DNA of 64,000 nucleotides. Origin: an uncultured Paracoccaceae bacterium. GTDB lineage: Bacteria; Pseudomonadota; Alphaproteobacteria; Rhodobacterales; Rhodobacteraceae. The stretch spans positions 1 through 64,000 of the forward strand of contig CANMMF010000001.1 of the NCBI GenBank assembly GCA_947498985.1. Reading direction: 5' to 3'. Position numbers and translations under genes: made by a program. Shown here piece after piece: positions 49,480 through 60,311 of this stretch (positions within the stretch are counted from its first letter, which is position 1; the number at the start of each line of letters is the position of its first letter). Under the pieces are notes generated by a model, which had not been told where the DNA came from, ran no database searches, and worked only from the letters and a program-made list of their open reading frames with translations.

Positions 49480-50043
49480 ATGCGCTACCAGATCTCGGGA
49501 AAGCAAATCGATGTCGGTGAAGCCCTGCAAACCCATGTCCAGACCGAACTGGGCGAGGTGCTGGAGAAGTATTCGCAACGCCCGACCGATGCCAATATCG
49601 TCTTTTCCAAGAGCGGCCATGAATTTGTCTGTGAAGCCACCGTTCATCTCTCGACCGGACTGACCGCGGCCGCCAGGGCGCATGCCACTGAAATCTATGC
49701 CGCTTTCGACGATTGCGCCGAGAAGATGGACAAGCAGCTCAGGCGGTACAAGCGCCGGCTGAAGGATCATCACAAGGACCGCACGGAACCCGTTGAACTT
49801 TTTGGAGCCGCCTCGTATATCCTCGCGTCAGGGGAAGCGCCGGATGACGCCGAACCGGAGACGCTTCAGCCGATCATCGTGGCCGAGATGGAAACGACGA
49901 TCCCGTCCCTGACGGTCGGCGAGGCGGTGATGCAGATGGAACTGGCTGGCGCCCCGGTGCTCGTGTTCCGAAATGAAAAGAAGGATGGCGTGAACGTCGT
50001 GTACCGACGCGACGACGGCAACATCGGCTGGATCGATCCATAA
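49480..50043 (+). CDS. hpf: Ribosome hibernation-promoting factor, long form
   Basis: MRYQISGKQIDVGEALQTHVQTELGEVLEKYSQRPTDANIVFSKSGHEFVCEATVHLSTG plus C-terminal dimerisation domain (VLVFRNEKKDGVNVVYRRDDGNIGWIDP). Confidence 0.95.
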   Translation: MRYQISGKQIDVGEALQTHVQTELGEVLEKYSQRPTDANIVFSKSGHEFVCEATVHLSTGLTAAARAHATEIYAAFDDCAEKMDKQLRRYKRRLKDHHKDRTEPVELFGAASYILASGEAPDDAEPETLQPIIVAEMETTIPSLTVGEAVMQMELAGAPVLVFRNEKKDGVNVVYRRDDGNIGWIDP

Positions 50044-50100
50044 CGCCACAGGCAGGCGGATCCGGCGACAACGCGACTTCTGATTAACCACGGGCAGCCC

Positions 50101-50565
50101 ATGAAATTCCAGGATCTACTGAAACCGGAAGCCGTGAAGGTTCTGAGCGCCGCTTCCAGCAAGAAGCGTCTGATGCATGACATCGCCGAACTGGCCGATC
50201 AGGCGTATGGTCTGTCGGCGCAGATCACCGTCGAGGCATTGCTGGAGCGGGAATCGCTTGGCCCCACCGGCGTCGGGCAGGGCGTCGCCCTGCCGCATGC
50301 GCGGCTTTCGGGTCTGACCGAGGTGATCGGCGCGTTCCTGCATCTGGAAAAACCGATCGATTTCGACGCGGTGGACCGCCAGCCGGTGGATCTTGTCTTT
50401 GCGCTTTTTGCCCCCGAAGACGCGGGTGTGGAGCATCTTAAGGCGCTGGCGCTGGTGTCGCGCAGCCTGCGCGACAGCTCGCTCTGTGCCAAGCTGCGCG
50501 CCAACCACGACCAGAGCACGCTCTACACGATCCTGACCGCCGCCGAAGCGGAAAAGGCGGCGTAG
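50101..50565 (+). CDS. ptsN: PTS IIA-like nitrogen regulatory protein PtsN
   Basis: LLERESLGPTGVGQGVALPHARLSGLTEVIGAFLHLEKPIDFDAVDRQPVDLVFALFAPED. Confidence 0.95.
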   Translation: MKFQDLLKPEAVKVLSAASSKKRLMHDIAELADQAYGLSAQITVEALLERESLGPTGVGQGVALPHARLSGLTEVIGAFLHLEKPIDFDAVDRQPVDLVFALFAPEDAGVEHLKALALVSRSLRDSSLCAKLRANHDQSTLYTILTAAEAEKAA

Positions 50566-50605
50566 CCGAAGCGTCGGTGCCGACGGTGTTCTGAAGATCC
50601 GGTTT

Positions 50606-50626
50606 CGGATCGCCGTTGGCGATCCG
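50606..50626 (+). terminator. Terminator-like hairpin after ptsN
   Basis: CGGATCGCC-GTT-GGCGATCCG, 9-bp perfect stem. Confidence 0.6.
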
Positions 50627-50631
50627 ACCGG

Positions 50632-50689
50632 CCGGGGGGCGCTGCCCCCCGGACCCCCCGAAGTATTTCTGAACCGAAGAAGCCGGGGA
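50632..50689. repeat. GC-rich interspersed repeat, copy 2
   Basis: ccggggggcgctgccccccggaccccccgaagtatttctgaaccgaagaagccgggga; similar to 42270-42326. Confidence 0.7.
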
Positions 50690-50762
50690 CACGTGTCGCG
50701 CGGGGCGCGGGTGGTTTTCTCCGGATGGCGGACCGGTTATGGTCTGCCGTGAGCGACAGGCA

Positions 50763-52193
50763 TCACGCCCAGTCGTCGAAGCCGAACATCAGGTAGTCGC
50801 GCATATAGGCCTCGCGCGCGAGGCTTTCGATCTGCCCGTCATAGATCTCCGCCAGCGAAAAAGGCGCCTTTGTCGGCACGGCCTCGGGATCGGGCGGCGC
50901 GGGATGGCCGACCTGCAAGGCCAGCGCGGGCAGATAGGCGGTCATCTCCTCTTCGCGGATGATCATGTCGGGCAGGGTGAATTCCGACATGCCCTGAATG
51001 CACTGCGCCTGCGTGGCCCAATGGCCATCGACCCGCACCGCGGTCTGACCGGCCAGGTTGGCGCGCACGAAATCGAGCCAGGCGGTGAACGCCTCGCGAT
51101 GCGCGTTCACATCGTAATCCGCAGCGGGTTCGCCTTCAGGGATGGGCAGGTTATGCGCCCGGCGCAGCGTCTTGCGAATGCCCAGAAAGCTGCCTTTCTG
51201 CGTGGTCAGGATCTTTGAACAAAAGGCCTCATGCGCGCGGGCCAGCGGGTGGCGGATCACGGTGAAGCTGCGATGCCCCGGCCGTTCGCGTTTCCACGCG
51301 CGCAGGCTGTTCTGGCTGAAGTCGGAGACCAGCGCCTTGCCATCAACCTCGTCCAGCGCGCAGAGCCAGCGGCGTACCATCTGTTCGGGCCCGGACCGGA
51401 TCGGCATGTAGAGCAGCGGTGTCTTTGCCGCCGCCAGATAGCCCGGCACCACCGGCCCGCGCCGCGGCTCGAAATTGGGGGTGCGCGAGAGATTGAAGCG
51501 GTCGAGCCGTGTCAGCGCCCGCTCCATCGCGTCGAAATTCTCCACCTTTTGCGACACAGGCTCGGGGTTCTGGCGCTTGAGGGCGGTGTTGAGACTATCG
51601 AGCTGCGACGAAGCCCCGAGCCAGCGGGCGAGCCCGTTCATCACCTCAACCGATTGCAGATCCTCATAGGCGACGTAGAACGCGGTCTGCGCCGTCTTTT
51701 GCAAAGCGTTCATCAGCGTGACCTGAAAGGCCTGCAGCGCCTGCAGATGCGCCTCGAATTCGGCGCCGTCAAAGCGTATCTTCGCATCCTTGCGCCGCTT
51801 GACATTGGTCAGCTTCCACTGCCCAGTCGCCTGCGCAATTTTCCAGCTGACATAGCTGTCGACCGGATTGCGGGTGAGCACGATCTTGGCCACTTTCGGA
51901 TCGTCCAGCAGCGCGCCGAGCACCCGCGGGTCGTGGTCGTGGAAATAGCGAAACCCGCCGATCCCGTGCCGCGTCGCCTTGCGGATATGGCCCAGCAGCC
52001 GCTCCGGATGCCGGTCCCGTTCCTCTTGGGTGATGCCGAGGATGTCGTCGCTGTTGGGGTAGCCGATGAAATGCGGGTTGAACGCCTCGCCATGACAGGT
52101 GATGCCGTCAAACGCGTTGAGATTGGCCTCGAGGAAATTCGAGCCGGTCCGCATCTCGGCAAAAACCACGAAGCAATCGAACGGCTGAGACAT
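50763..52193 (-). CDS. Sulfotransferase family protein (Stf0/NodH-type)
   Basis: FDCFVVFAEMRTGSNFLEANLNAF (PAPS-binding-like start), LTRNPVDSYVSWKIAQATGQWK. Confidence 0.85.
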   Translation of the reverse strand: MSQPFDCFVVFAEMRTGSNFLEANLNAFDGITCHGEAFNPHFIGYPNSDDILGITQEERDRHPERLLGHIRKATRHGIGGFRYFHDHDPRVLGALLDDPKVAKIVLTRNPVDSYVSWKIAQATGQWKLTNVKRRKDAKIRFDGAEFEAHLQALQAFQVTLMNALQKTAQTAFYVAYEDLQSVEVMNGLARWLGASSQLDSLNTALKRQNPEPVSQKVENFDAMERALTRLDRFNLSRTPNFEPRRGPVVPGYLAAAKTPLLYMPIRSGPEQMVRRWLCALDEVDGKALVSDFSQNSLRAWKRERPGHRSFTVIRHPLARAHEAFCSKILTTQKGSFLGIRKTLRRAHNLPIPEGEPAADYDVNAHREAFTAWLDFVRANLAGQTAVRVDGHWATQAQCIQGMSEFTLPDMIIREEEMTAYLPALALQVGHPAPPDPEAVPTKAPFSLAEIYDGQIESLAREAYMRDYLMFGFDDWA

Positions 52194-52202
52194 GGCGCTG
52201 GC

Positions 52203-53903
52203 CTATTTCCTGACGAGATACGGCTTGCGCCGTGTGGTCCGGGCGTTGTGCGGGATCGGATCGACCGGGAAATCGCCCATCAGATACGGATGCATGCCCT
52301 GGTTCTTGAGGTTCTGCAGAAACTGGCCGAACCCGGTCAGATCCTCGAGGCGCGGCGCCTCGGCCAGCCGCCGCATGCTCTTCTGCCCGATTTCGTCGAT
52401 GATCACCTGCAAGGGCTCCATCGGCGCTTCGATGAACTCGGCCATGGTCCACATCCGCACACGCGCCTTGACATCGGGGCTGCGCAGCTCGTCGAGCATG
52501 GCGTTCTCGATCTTCTGCAGGATCGCCGCCGCCGCCCGGATCTCGGCGAAGTTGCTGTTGGACTGGAACAGCGGCACCGCCCAGGCGCCGGAAATCACGC
52601 TGATCTGCGCGTTGGGATCGCGCGCCATGTGCCAGTTGATCCCGGGGTTGTCGCGCGGGCCGTATTGGAAGCACAGCCGCTCCCCCCGCGTGTTCCAGAG
52701 CAGGTTGGTCAGGAACGCCTTGGGGTTGCTGTCGCGCAGTTTGGCGTTGTTGGAAAGCGCGCCGTTGATCACTGTTTGCCCGCCTGCGAACTCGGCCTTG
52801 TCCGGCCCGTAGATATGCCCGTGGACCTGCGCGCTCGTTGCCCGTCCGAGCCAACCCTCGAAATCCTGAAAAAGCTCTGAAAAGCCCTGGAACACCGAGT
52901 ATTTTCCGGCCGTCACGCCGTTTTCCCAGCCTGGATTGGGGAAGCGGCTTTGCATGTAGAGCCCCGGTCGTCCGCGCGTCCGGCGGTCGACGGCTTTGGC
53001 AAAGATGCGGTCGATCTTGCCCGGATTCGGCTCCTGCCGCGACATGGCGGTGTCGGTGTCGGTCAGGAACGCCTCGTAAAGCCGGTCCGCATGCGGCCAG
53101 ATCTTGCGCGCCACAAAACAGTCAGACCGGCGCAGAAGCTGCAGGTGATCATCGTAGAAAATATGCGGTTTGCCCTGAAAGTCGAACTTCGACAGGGTCA
53201 GCGACCGGCTTTCGATATTGGTGGAATAAAGCCGCGCCAGCGTCTGGAAATAACTCTCATCCGGGATCCAGACGCGGCGGAAATAGCCGTCATATTTCGG
53301 GCGTTCGGGATCCTCAAGCACCGCCGACAGCGTCTGGCGGGTCAGGCACCACCATTGGCTGCCCATATGCGGCACAATCCCGTTGGGGATGCGCCGATGC
53401 AGCGACATCGCGCGCTGAAACTCCACAAACCAGTCAAAGAGATACCGGTTCTTGCGCCAGGAAAACGGGAAATAGAGCGTGAAGCGTTCGTGGTCGAGCC
53501 CGCCGACCGTCCAGGGCACATCCGCCGTTGTGGCGCTTTCGATGAAATCGGTGCGCGGGCGTTCGGCGAGGTAGTCGACCAGTTCCTCCACCGGGCGTAG
53601 CGGCAGGCAGGAGCCCGAGGCGAGATAGACATGCCGCACCTCTTCGAACCGGGCAAGCATCAGCTCTGAGGCGTCCTGACTGGCCGCAACGAGCCCCCAG
53701 GTGCCCCATTCGCAGCGGTGCCGTCTGGAAAAGAGCACGCCGGGCAGATCCGACAGCGACTGCACAAACGCCTCATAGGTCGCGCGCGGCACAACCTTGT
53801 CCACATGGATCACCACCGGGCAGCCGGCGCGCGCCCAGTGCCGCGCCACCAGTTCCGCGCGGTCAAGGGCGGTATGCACCAGCATGACGATGCCGACGCT
53901 CAT
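52203..53903 (-). CDS. GT14-type beta-1,6-N-acetylglucosaminyltransferase-like protein with C-terminal DUF5927-like domain
   Basis: MLVHTALDRAELVARHWARAGCPVVIHVDK...VYLASGSCLPLRPVEELVDYLAERPRTDFIES...WIPDESYFQTLAR; long C-terminal extension. Confidence 0.82.
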   Translation of the reverse strand: MSVGIVMLVHTALDRAELVARHWARAGCPVVIHVDKVVPRATYEAFVQSLSDLPGVLFSRRHRCEWGTWGLVAASQDASELMLARFEEVRHVYLASGSCLPLRPVEELVDYLAERPRTDFIESATTADVPWTVGGLDHERFTLYFPFSWRKNRYLFDWFVEFQRAMSLHRRIPNGIVPHMGSQWWCLTRQTLSAVLEDPERPKYDGYFRRVWIPDESYFQTLARLYSTNIESRSLTLSKFDFQGKPHIFYDDHLQLLRRSDCFVARKIWPHADRLYEAFLTDTDTAMSRQEPNPGKIDRIFAKAVDRRTRGRPGLYMQSRFPNPGWENGVTAGKYSVFQGFSELFQDFEGWLGRATSAQVHGHIYGPDKAEFAGGQTVINGALSNNAKLRDSNPKAFLTNLLWNTRGERLCFQYGPRDNPGINWHMARDPNAQISVISGAWAVPLFQSNSNFAEIRAAAAILQKIENAMLDELRSPDVKARVRMWTMAEFIEAPMEPLQVIIDEIGQKSMRRLAEAPRLEDLTGFGQFLQNLKNQGMHPYLMGDFPVDPIPHNARTTRRKPYLVRK

Positions 53904-54910
53904 GCCCAGTTCCCCTTGGACATCAGGCCGAGGATCTCGAGCTGGCGCCAGTTGATGTATTTCTCGCTCCACTTGCACCAAAGCTCGGGGTTGTCCCTTA
54001 TGCCCTCCGCATAGGCCAGATATTCGCGGCTGGCGCCGTAATGCTGCTTGCGCGTCAGCTCTTCTGCGGCCTTTTCGGTGAAGGTGTGCAGAAATTTCGT
54101 GTGCAGAAGAATGCCGCTGGCCTTCTCGCCGCCCCATTCGTCATAGACCTGGTTGAGCCCGCGCGGCAGCAGGTTGTGGGTCGAGCTGACATAGGCGTAG
54201 CGCCGGTCCCAGCGCACCAGCGGCACCTTGTTGAGCGCGGGCGCCATGTCCGGCGTATCGGGAAAGAACACCCGCGCGCGCGGGCCGCCCTGAATCCACA
54301 GATTGCCGAATTTCGGGTTCTTCTGGATCGTGTAATTGCCCGCATCGAACCACGACGCGATTTCCATCGGGTTCTGGCCGGGCGTGTAGGGCTGCTGGTC
54401 GATGCGGCCCTTGGGGTACATGTCAAGCAGCATCGCGCTGAAGGATTTGATCGAGGAGGCATCCAGCCAGTCGGTCAGCGCGCGCAGGGGCCGCGTGTCG
54501 CAGAACGGGTAGAGGAAATGCTCATCGGGATCCACGGTAAGGCACCAGTGCCCGTGCCCGTAGCGCATCAGCAGCCAGTTCATCCAGTCGACGCCGAACC
54601 GCGCTCGCTTGTAGCTGGCCCGCGTCGTCCAGACCGACACATCGGGCTGCTTTTCGAGATAGTCGAGCGAGCCGTCATTGCTGTCATTGTCGACAAAGAA
54701 GAAGTGGTTGACCCCCATATCCCTGTAATATTTCAGGAAATACGGCAGCCGTACGCCTTCGTTGCGCTGAGTGCAAAAGACCAGAAGATCAGTGGGATGG
54801 ATGTCGGCCACGCGGTTGGCCACGGGGCGCAACTCGCGACGCTTGCGAAAGGCCCGCAATCGCCAGCGTCTGCGCTGAAGCCTCAGCCGATATGACTGCC
54901 ATACGCCCAA
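53900..54910 (-). CDS. Glycosyltransferase family 2-like protein
   Basis: VFCTQRNEGVRLPYFLKYYRDMGVNHFFFVDNDSNDGSLDYL...CLTVDPDEHFLYP; ATGA overlap with the downstream GT14 gene. Confidence 0.88.
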   Translation of the reverse strand: MGVWQSYRLRLQRRRWRLRAFRKRRELRPVANRVADIHPTDLLVFCTQRNEGVRLPYFLKYYRDMGVNHFFFVDNDSNDGSLDYLEKQPDVSVWTTRASYKRARFGVDWMNWLLMRYGHGHWCLTVDPDEHFLYPFCDTRPLRALTDWLDASSIKSFSAMLLDMYPKGRIDQQPYTPGQNPMEIASWFDAGNYTIQKNPKFGNLWIQGGPRARVFFPDTPDMAPALNKVPLVRWDRRYAYVSSTHNLLPRGLNQVYDEWGGEKASGILLHTKFLHTFTEKAAEELTRKQHYGASREYLAYAEGIRDNPELWCKWSEKYINWRQLEILGLMSKGNWA

Positions 54911-54961
54911 TCGCGTGCCCCTTGATGGCCGTCTGCACGGCTCTTCGTCTCGTCGCGGCTA

Positions 54962-56164
54962 TCAGATCTCGGTTAAGACAGTCTTGAAATGCGCCTCCCA
55001 ATCGGGGGGAGTGAGCGTGTTTGTGCTGTCTTTTGCAGGTCTGCGCCCCGCCCGATGATCCTCCGCCAGCTGAGAAATTTTATCCCGCCAAAGATAACGC
55101 TCTGAAACGTTTACGTAAACCGGAATATCTCCAAGCACTTCGCGATAGATGGGCAGGTCGTTGCATAAAACCGGCACTCCGAGGCTGGCCGCCTCAACCG
55201 GAGGCAGACCAAAGCCTTCGGCATGGCTGGGAAAGAGCAGCCCCGCCGAGCCTGCCAGAAGTCCGAAGACCGCGCCATCATCGAGCCCCGGCAATTCATG
55301 CACCCGTTCGGGTGCCGCATCGAGTCTGTCGAACACCTCCCGGTTCTGCCAGCCGCGGCTGCCGCAGATCAGCAGATGCGCCTCGGGGATTTCAGGCCAG
55401 AGATAGAGCAGCAGGGCGTGGTTCTTGCGCGGCTCGATGGTGCCCAGCGTGACGAAAAAGGGCGCGCCCTCCCACGGCCCGCGCGGCGGAGTGCCCGGCA
55501 CCGGCAGATCCACACCCAGATGCGCCACCACCGTCTTGCCGCGCAATCCCGGCGCGTGACGCGCCAGATCGGCCTCGGTCTGAGCCGAGTTGCAGATCAC
55601 CAGATCGGCGAACCGCGCCACGCGGCGCAGAAAATTGGCGAAGGAGCGCACCGTCTCGCGACGCTGGAAATCCGGGTGATCCAGCGGGATCGTGTCATGC
55701 ACCAGCACGCCGACGCGGGCGTGCGGGATCAGCCGCACAGCCGTGAGCACCCGGTCCGTCAGGTTGCTGTGCCCGGTATTGAGGTAGTGGATCCCGCGCG
55801 GCAGGTGCCGGCGCAGCATCCGGCTCAGCCGGATGGGCAGGCACCGGTCGCGGCAAAGCCGCCGCACATCCGCCTCCGCGCGTGCCCGCACCGGATCGAT
55901 CCCGCGCGAGATCCGCGACAGCCGGTCGGCGGCCCCCCAGGTGTTTCCGGCAATCCGGTCGCGCAGAGCGGCGCAGCCGTCGCGGTCCAGCAGCGCAAAC
56001 CCCAGCGACGTGCGCACCAGCCCGAACACCGGCGCAGCCCGCGCCAGCAGCGCCTCGAGATAGGCAAATTCGACGCGGTCCACCCCCGTCATGCGCCGTC
56101 CGGCGCGCCGGACGCTGCGGGTCAGGTCAAGCAGGCGGGCTGGATCACTTGTCGTAATGGCCAT
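54962..56164 (-). CDS. Glycosyltransferase family 4 (GT-B)
   Basis: FVTLGTIEPRKNHALLLYLWPEI, SHAEGFGLPPVEAASLGVPVLCNDLPIYREVLGD. Confidence 0.92.
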   Translation of the reverse strand: MAITTSDPARLLDLTRSVRRAGRRMTGVDRVEFAYLEALLARAAPVFGLVRTSLGFALLDRDGCAALRDRIAGNTWGAADRLSRISRGIDPVRARAEADVRRLCRDRCLPIRLSRMLRRHLPRGIHYLNTGHSNLTDRVLTAVRLIPHARVGVLVHDTIPLDHPDFQRRETVRSFANFLRRVARFADLVICNSAQTEADLARHAPGLRGKTVVAHLGVDLPVPGTPPRGPWEGAPFFVTLGTIEPRKNHALLLYLWPEIPEAHLLICGSRGWQNREVFDRLDAAPERVHELPGLDDGAVFGLLAGSAGLLFPSHAEGFGLPPVEAASLGVPVLCNDLPIYREVLGDIPVYVNVSERYLWRDKISQLAEDHRAGRRPAKDSTNTLTPPDWEAHFKTVLTEI

Positions 56165-57128
56165 GGGTGTGCCAGCGCCAAGCATCTTCGATCATCTGCG
56201 GCAGGGTCGAGCGTCGCGGCGACCAGCCCAGCTCCGCCTCGGCCCGGGTGGATCCGGAGACCAGCTTTGTGGCGTCACCCGCGCGGCGCGGACCCTCGGT
56301 ATAGGGCACCTCGCGATTGGTGACGGCGCGCGAGGCGTCCACCACCTGCCGCACGGAAAAGCCGTGTCCGCTGCCCAGGTTGAAGACCGCGCTGCCCTTG
56401 CCCTGCTCAAGCCATTTCAGCCCCAGCACATGGGCATCGACCAGATCGCAGACATGCACGTAGTCGCGGATGCAGGTGCCGTCGGGTGTGTCGTAATCGG
56501 TGCCGTGGATGGTCAGCGCCGGGCGCTTGCCGTCAATCGCCTCCAGCATGACCGGGATGAGATGGGTCTCGGGCCGGTGATACTCCCCGACCTCGGCCTC
56601 CGGATCGCCACCGGCGACGTTGAAGTAGCGAAAGATCACGTGGCGCAGACCGTGCGCGGCCTCGAAATCGCGCAGGATGTTCTCGACGGCGCGTTTGGAG
56701 GCGCCATAGGCGTTGAGCGGCGCCTGCGTCGTTTCTTCCGTCAGCACCACGTTGTCATGCTCGCCATAGGTCGCGCAGGTGGAGGAGAACACGAGATCGA
56801 GACACCCCGCCGCCACTGCCGCCTCGATCAGCGTGAGCGAACCCAGGACATTGTTGCGCCAGTAAAGCCCGGGCTGAGCCATCGCCTCACCCACCTGGCT
56901 GAGGGCGGCGAAATGCATCACGGCGACGGGCTGCCAGCGGGCAAAGATCGCATCCAGCCGGGCGCGGTCAGCAAGCTCCGCCACTTCGAACGGGCCGAAC
57001 TTCACCGCGTCGCGCCAGCCGGTCGAGAGGTTGTCGACGCAGACCGGCACGTAGCCTGCCGCAACCAGTGCCTTGCAGGCATGGCTGCCGATATACCCGG
57101 CGCCGCCTGTCACCAGCACATGGGTCAT
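56145..57128 (-). CDS. galE: UDP-glucose 4-epimerase
   Basis: VLVTGGAGYIGSHACKALVAAGYVPVCVDNLSTG; YGASKRAVENILRDF; YDTPDGTCIRDYVHVCDL. Confidence 0.97.
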   Translation of the reverse strand: MTHVLVTGGAGYIGSHACKALVAAGYVPVCVDNLSTGWRDAVKFGPFEVAELADRARLDAIFARWQPVAVMHFAALSQVGEAMAQPGLYWRNNVLGSLTLIEAAVAAGCLDLVFSSTCATYGEHDNVVLTEETTQAPLNAYGASKRAVENILRDFEAAHGLRHVIFRYFNVAGGDPEAEVGEYHRPETHLIPVMLEAIDGKRPALTIHGTDYDTPDGTCIRDYVHVCDLVDAHVLGLKWLEQGKGSAVFNLGSGHGFSVRQVVDASRAVTNREVPYTEGPRRAGDATKLVSGSTRAEAELGWSPRRSTLPQMIEDAWRWHTHGHYDK

Positions 57129-57133
57129 GGAGC

Positions 57134-58030
57134 TTATTCCGCTGCCCGCCGCGACGACGTGATTTCCATCAGATAGGCTTCGAGATCCTCGCGCAGATCG
57201 TCACGGGCCAGACCAAAGGCCACCGTCGCCTGCAGGAACCCCGCCTTGGAGCCGCAGTCGAACCGCTGACCACGGAAGCGATAGCCGTAAACGCCGTCGC
57301 CATCCTCGCCGATCTCCTGGGCAATCGCATCGGTGAGCTGGATCTCCCCGCCCGCGCCGGACTTGATCCGGTTGAGGTTGCGCAGCACGTTCGGCGACAG
57401 GATATACCGCCCGATCACCGCGAGGTTGGAGGGCGCGGTGCACTGCGCGGGTTTTTCGACCATGCCCTTGACCGACACCATGGAGCCGTGATCGGCATCG
57501 ATATCGAGCACGCCATAGCTCGACGTCTGCTCCTCGGGCACTTCCATCGCCGCGACCATGCTGCCGCCGGTCTCTTCATAGGCCTCGACCATCTGCGCCA
57601 GACAGGGCGTTTCGGCGGCGATCACATCGTCGGGCAGCATCACGGCAAACGGTTCGTTGTGGATGAGGCGGCGGGCGCACCAGACCGCATGGCCAAGCCC
57701 CATCGCGCGGTGCTGGCGGATATAGGCAATCTCTCCTGAATCCATATTGGTCGATTTCAGGATCTCGAGAAGGTCGTCCTTGCCTTTCTTGCGCAACTCC
57801 TGCTCAAGCTGCGGAGCGTGGTCGAAATAATCCTCCAGCGCGCCCTTGCCGCGGGAGGTCACAAAGATGAACTCCTTGATCCCGGCCTCGCGCGCCTCGT
57901 CGATGGCGTATTGCACCAGCGGACGGTCGACCAGCGTCATGATTTCCTTGGGCACCGATTTTGTTGCCGGCAGAAACCGCGTCCCCAGCCCCGCGACGGG
58001 AAAAATCGCCTTGGTGACCTTCTTGCGCAT
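57134..58030 (-). CDS. galU: UTP-glucose-1-phosphate uridylyltransferase
   Basis: KAIFPVAGLGTRFLPATKSVPKEIMTLVDRPLVQYAIDEA. Confidence 0.97.
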   Translation of the reverse strand: MRKKVTKAIFPVAGLGTRFLPATKSVPKEIMTLVDRPLVQYAIDEAREAGIKEFIFVTSRGKGALEDYFDHAPQLEQELRKKGKDDLLEILKSTNMDSGEIAYIRQHRAMGLGHAVWCARRLIHNEPFAVMLPDDVIAAETPCLAQMVEAYEETGGSMVAAMEVPEEQTSSYGVLDIDADHGSMVSVKGMVEKPAQCTAPSNLAVIGRYILSPNVLRNLNRIKSGAGGEIQLTDAIAQEIGEDGDGVYGYRFRGQRFDCGSKAGFLQATVAFGLARDDLREDLEAYLMEITSSRRAAE

Positions 58031-58145
58031 GACCCTGCTCCTTCTTTTCTCAACTATCACACGAAGCCACCGGACACGCCAGATGTCTTCAAACCAACTC
58101 ACCTGAATCCGCCATAGCCCGGCGAATTCACCACTGTCTTAACGT

Positions 58146-59393
58146 CTAACGCGCTTTTGTGAACTCATATTGACCACGAACCGGAACCAATCGATTAACT
58201 TCTGCCGCAATTCGCGATTTTCGGCGCCAGAAGCGAAACAATCCGGCGTCCCGCTCACTGCGCCCGAAAAGACCGCCCTTTTGCTCCCAATAGCCTGCCG
58301 CATCGAAGCGCGCGTGGTGGTAACGCGCGTTGGACCCCATGAGCAGCAGGGTCACGATATCTCCGTCGGCGGCGCGCGCGGCGGCCTCCTCGCGCAGCGC
58401 TTTCGCCCGGAGGGGCCGTCCCGTCAGCAACCTGCGGGGCGCATCCGGTCGTCCCGGAAAAGGGCGGAACCCGTCGGCGGCAAAAGGCAGCGCCGGCAGC
58501 GCGGAGATGATCCGGGCACGCCCGTCCCTCGCGCCGCGATCGAACCCGCGCAGCAATCGCAGAACATCATCGGCGCCAAGCGGGCCGGTCTGCAAAAGCT
58601 TCAGCAGCCGCAGACGTTGTTCCCGTCGAAGGCCGCGCATCGCCTTCTTGTGGGTCTTTTCAGGGGAATGCTTGCGCAGAAACACCATCTGCGATGCGGC
58701 GATTTCGCTCAGGTCTCGCGGCACCCGCGCCTGCGAGCGCCGGGCGCTTTCGGCAAAGCCGTGATGCACCTGTGCCAGCGGCACAATTGCGGTGGCCTGC
58801 CCGGCCTGCGCCAGCCGCATGTTGAGATCCGTCTCGTCGAGATAGAAGTGAAAAGCCGGATCGAAGCCACCCATCTCGGCCAGCACGTCGCGCCGCACCG
58901 CCATGTTGGTGCCTTCGGTCTTGATCGCGCGGTCCGGCTGCGGGTGCAAAAGGCGCGGGCTCATGTCCTCGAATGCGATATCCTGCGCCGCGCCGGTGAC
59001 ATCGACACTGCGCGCGCGCCACTGAAAGGACATCCCGTTGCGGCCAATGACAAAACCGCCCGTCGCCGCAACCTCACCGTCCTGAAACGGCGCCACAAGA
59101 TGCCTGAGCCACAACGGTTCCGGCACCGCATCGTCATCGATGAAGGCCACAACCTCGCCTGCCGCCGCGCAAATCCCCAGATTGCGCGCTTGCGAGATAT
59201 TGGCCTCGTCAAACTCGACAAGCTTGACGAGATCCGCATAAGGACCCGCGCGCAGGGCGGCGGCCCCCTTGGGACAGGCCACCACGACAACCTCGAAAGC
59301 GGCGTAATCCAGCTGTGCCAGCCCGGTCAGACAGCGCTGCAGCGCCTCCGCGCGGTCGCGGCTCACAATGATGACGCTGACCGGCAGATCCAT
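58146..59393 (-). CDS. Glycosyltransferase family 2
   Basis: VSVIIVSRDRAEALQRCLTGL...ARNLGICAAAGEVVAFIDDDAVPEPLWL...LDETDLNMRLAQAG. Confidence 0.93.
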   Translation of the reverse strand: MDLPVSVIIVSRDRAEALQRCLTGLAQLDYAAFEVVVVACPKGAAALRAGPYADLVKLVEFDEANISQARNLGICAAAGEVVAFIDDDAVPEPLWLRHLVAPFQDGEVAATGGFVIGRNGMSFQWRARSVDVTGAAQDIAFEDMSPRLLHPQPDRAIKTEGTNMAVRRDVLAEMGGFDPAFHFYLDETDLNMRLAQAGQATAIVPLAQVHHGFAESARRSQARVPRDLSEIAASQMVFLRKHSPEKTHKKAMRGLRREQRLRLLKLLQTGPLGADDVLRLLRGFDRGARDGRARIISALPALPFAADGFRPFPGRPDAPRRLLTGRPLRAKALREEAAARAADGDIVTLLLMGSNARYHHARFDAAGYWEQKGGLFGRSERDAGLFRFWRRKSRIAAEVNRLVPVRGQYEFTKAR

Positions 59394-59396
59394 GGC

Positions 59397-60194
<798 letters not shown>

Positions 60195-60311
60195 CCGTCC
60201 GCTCCTTTTCACGCCTGACTTGCGCGATTTATTGATTTGAAACCTCATTCGCCTTATGCTGCCTTTCATAAAGAACGGCAAGCAAGCCGCACGCCAGAGC
60301 AGGTGACCCGC

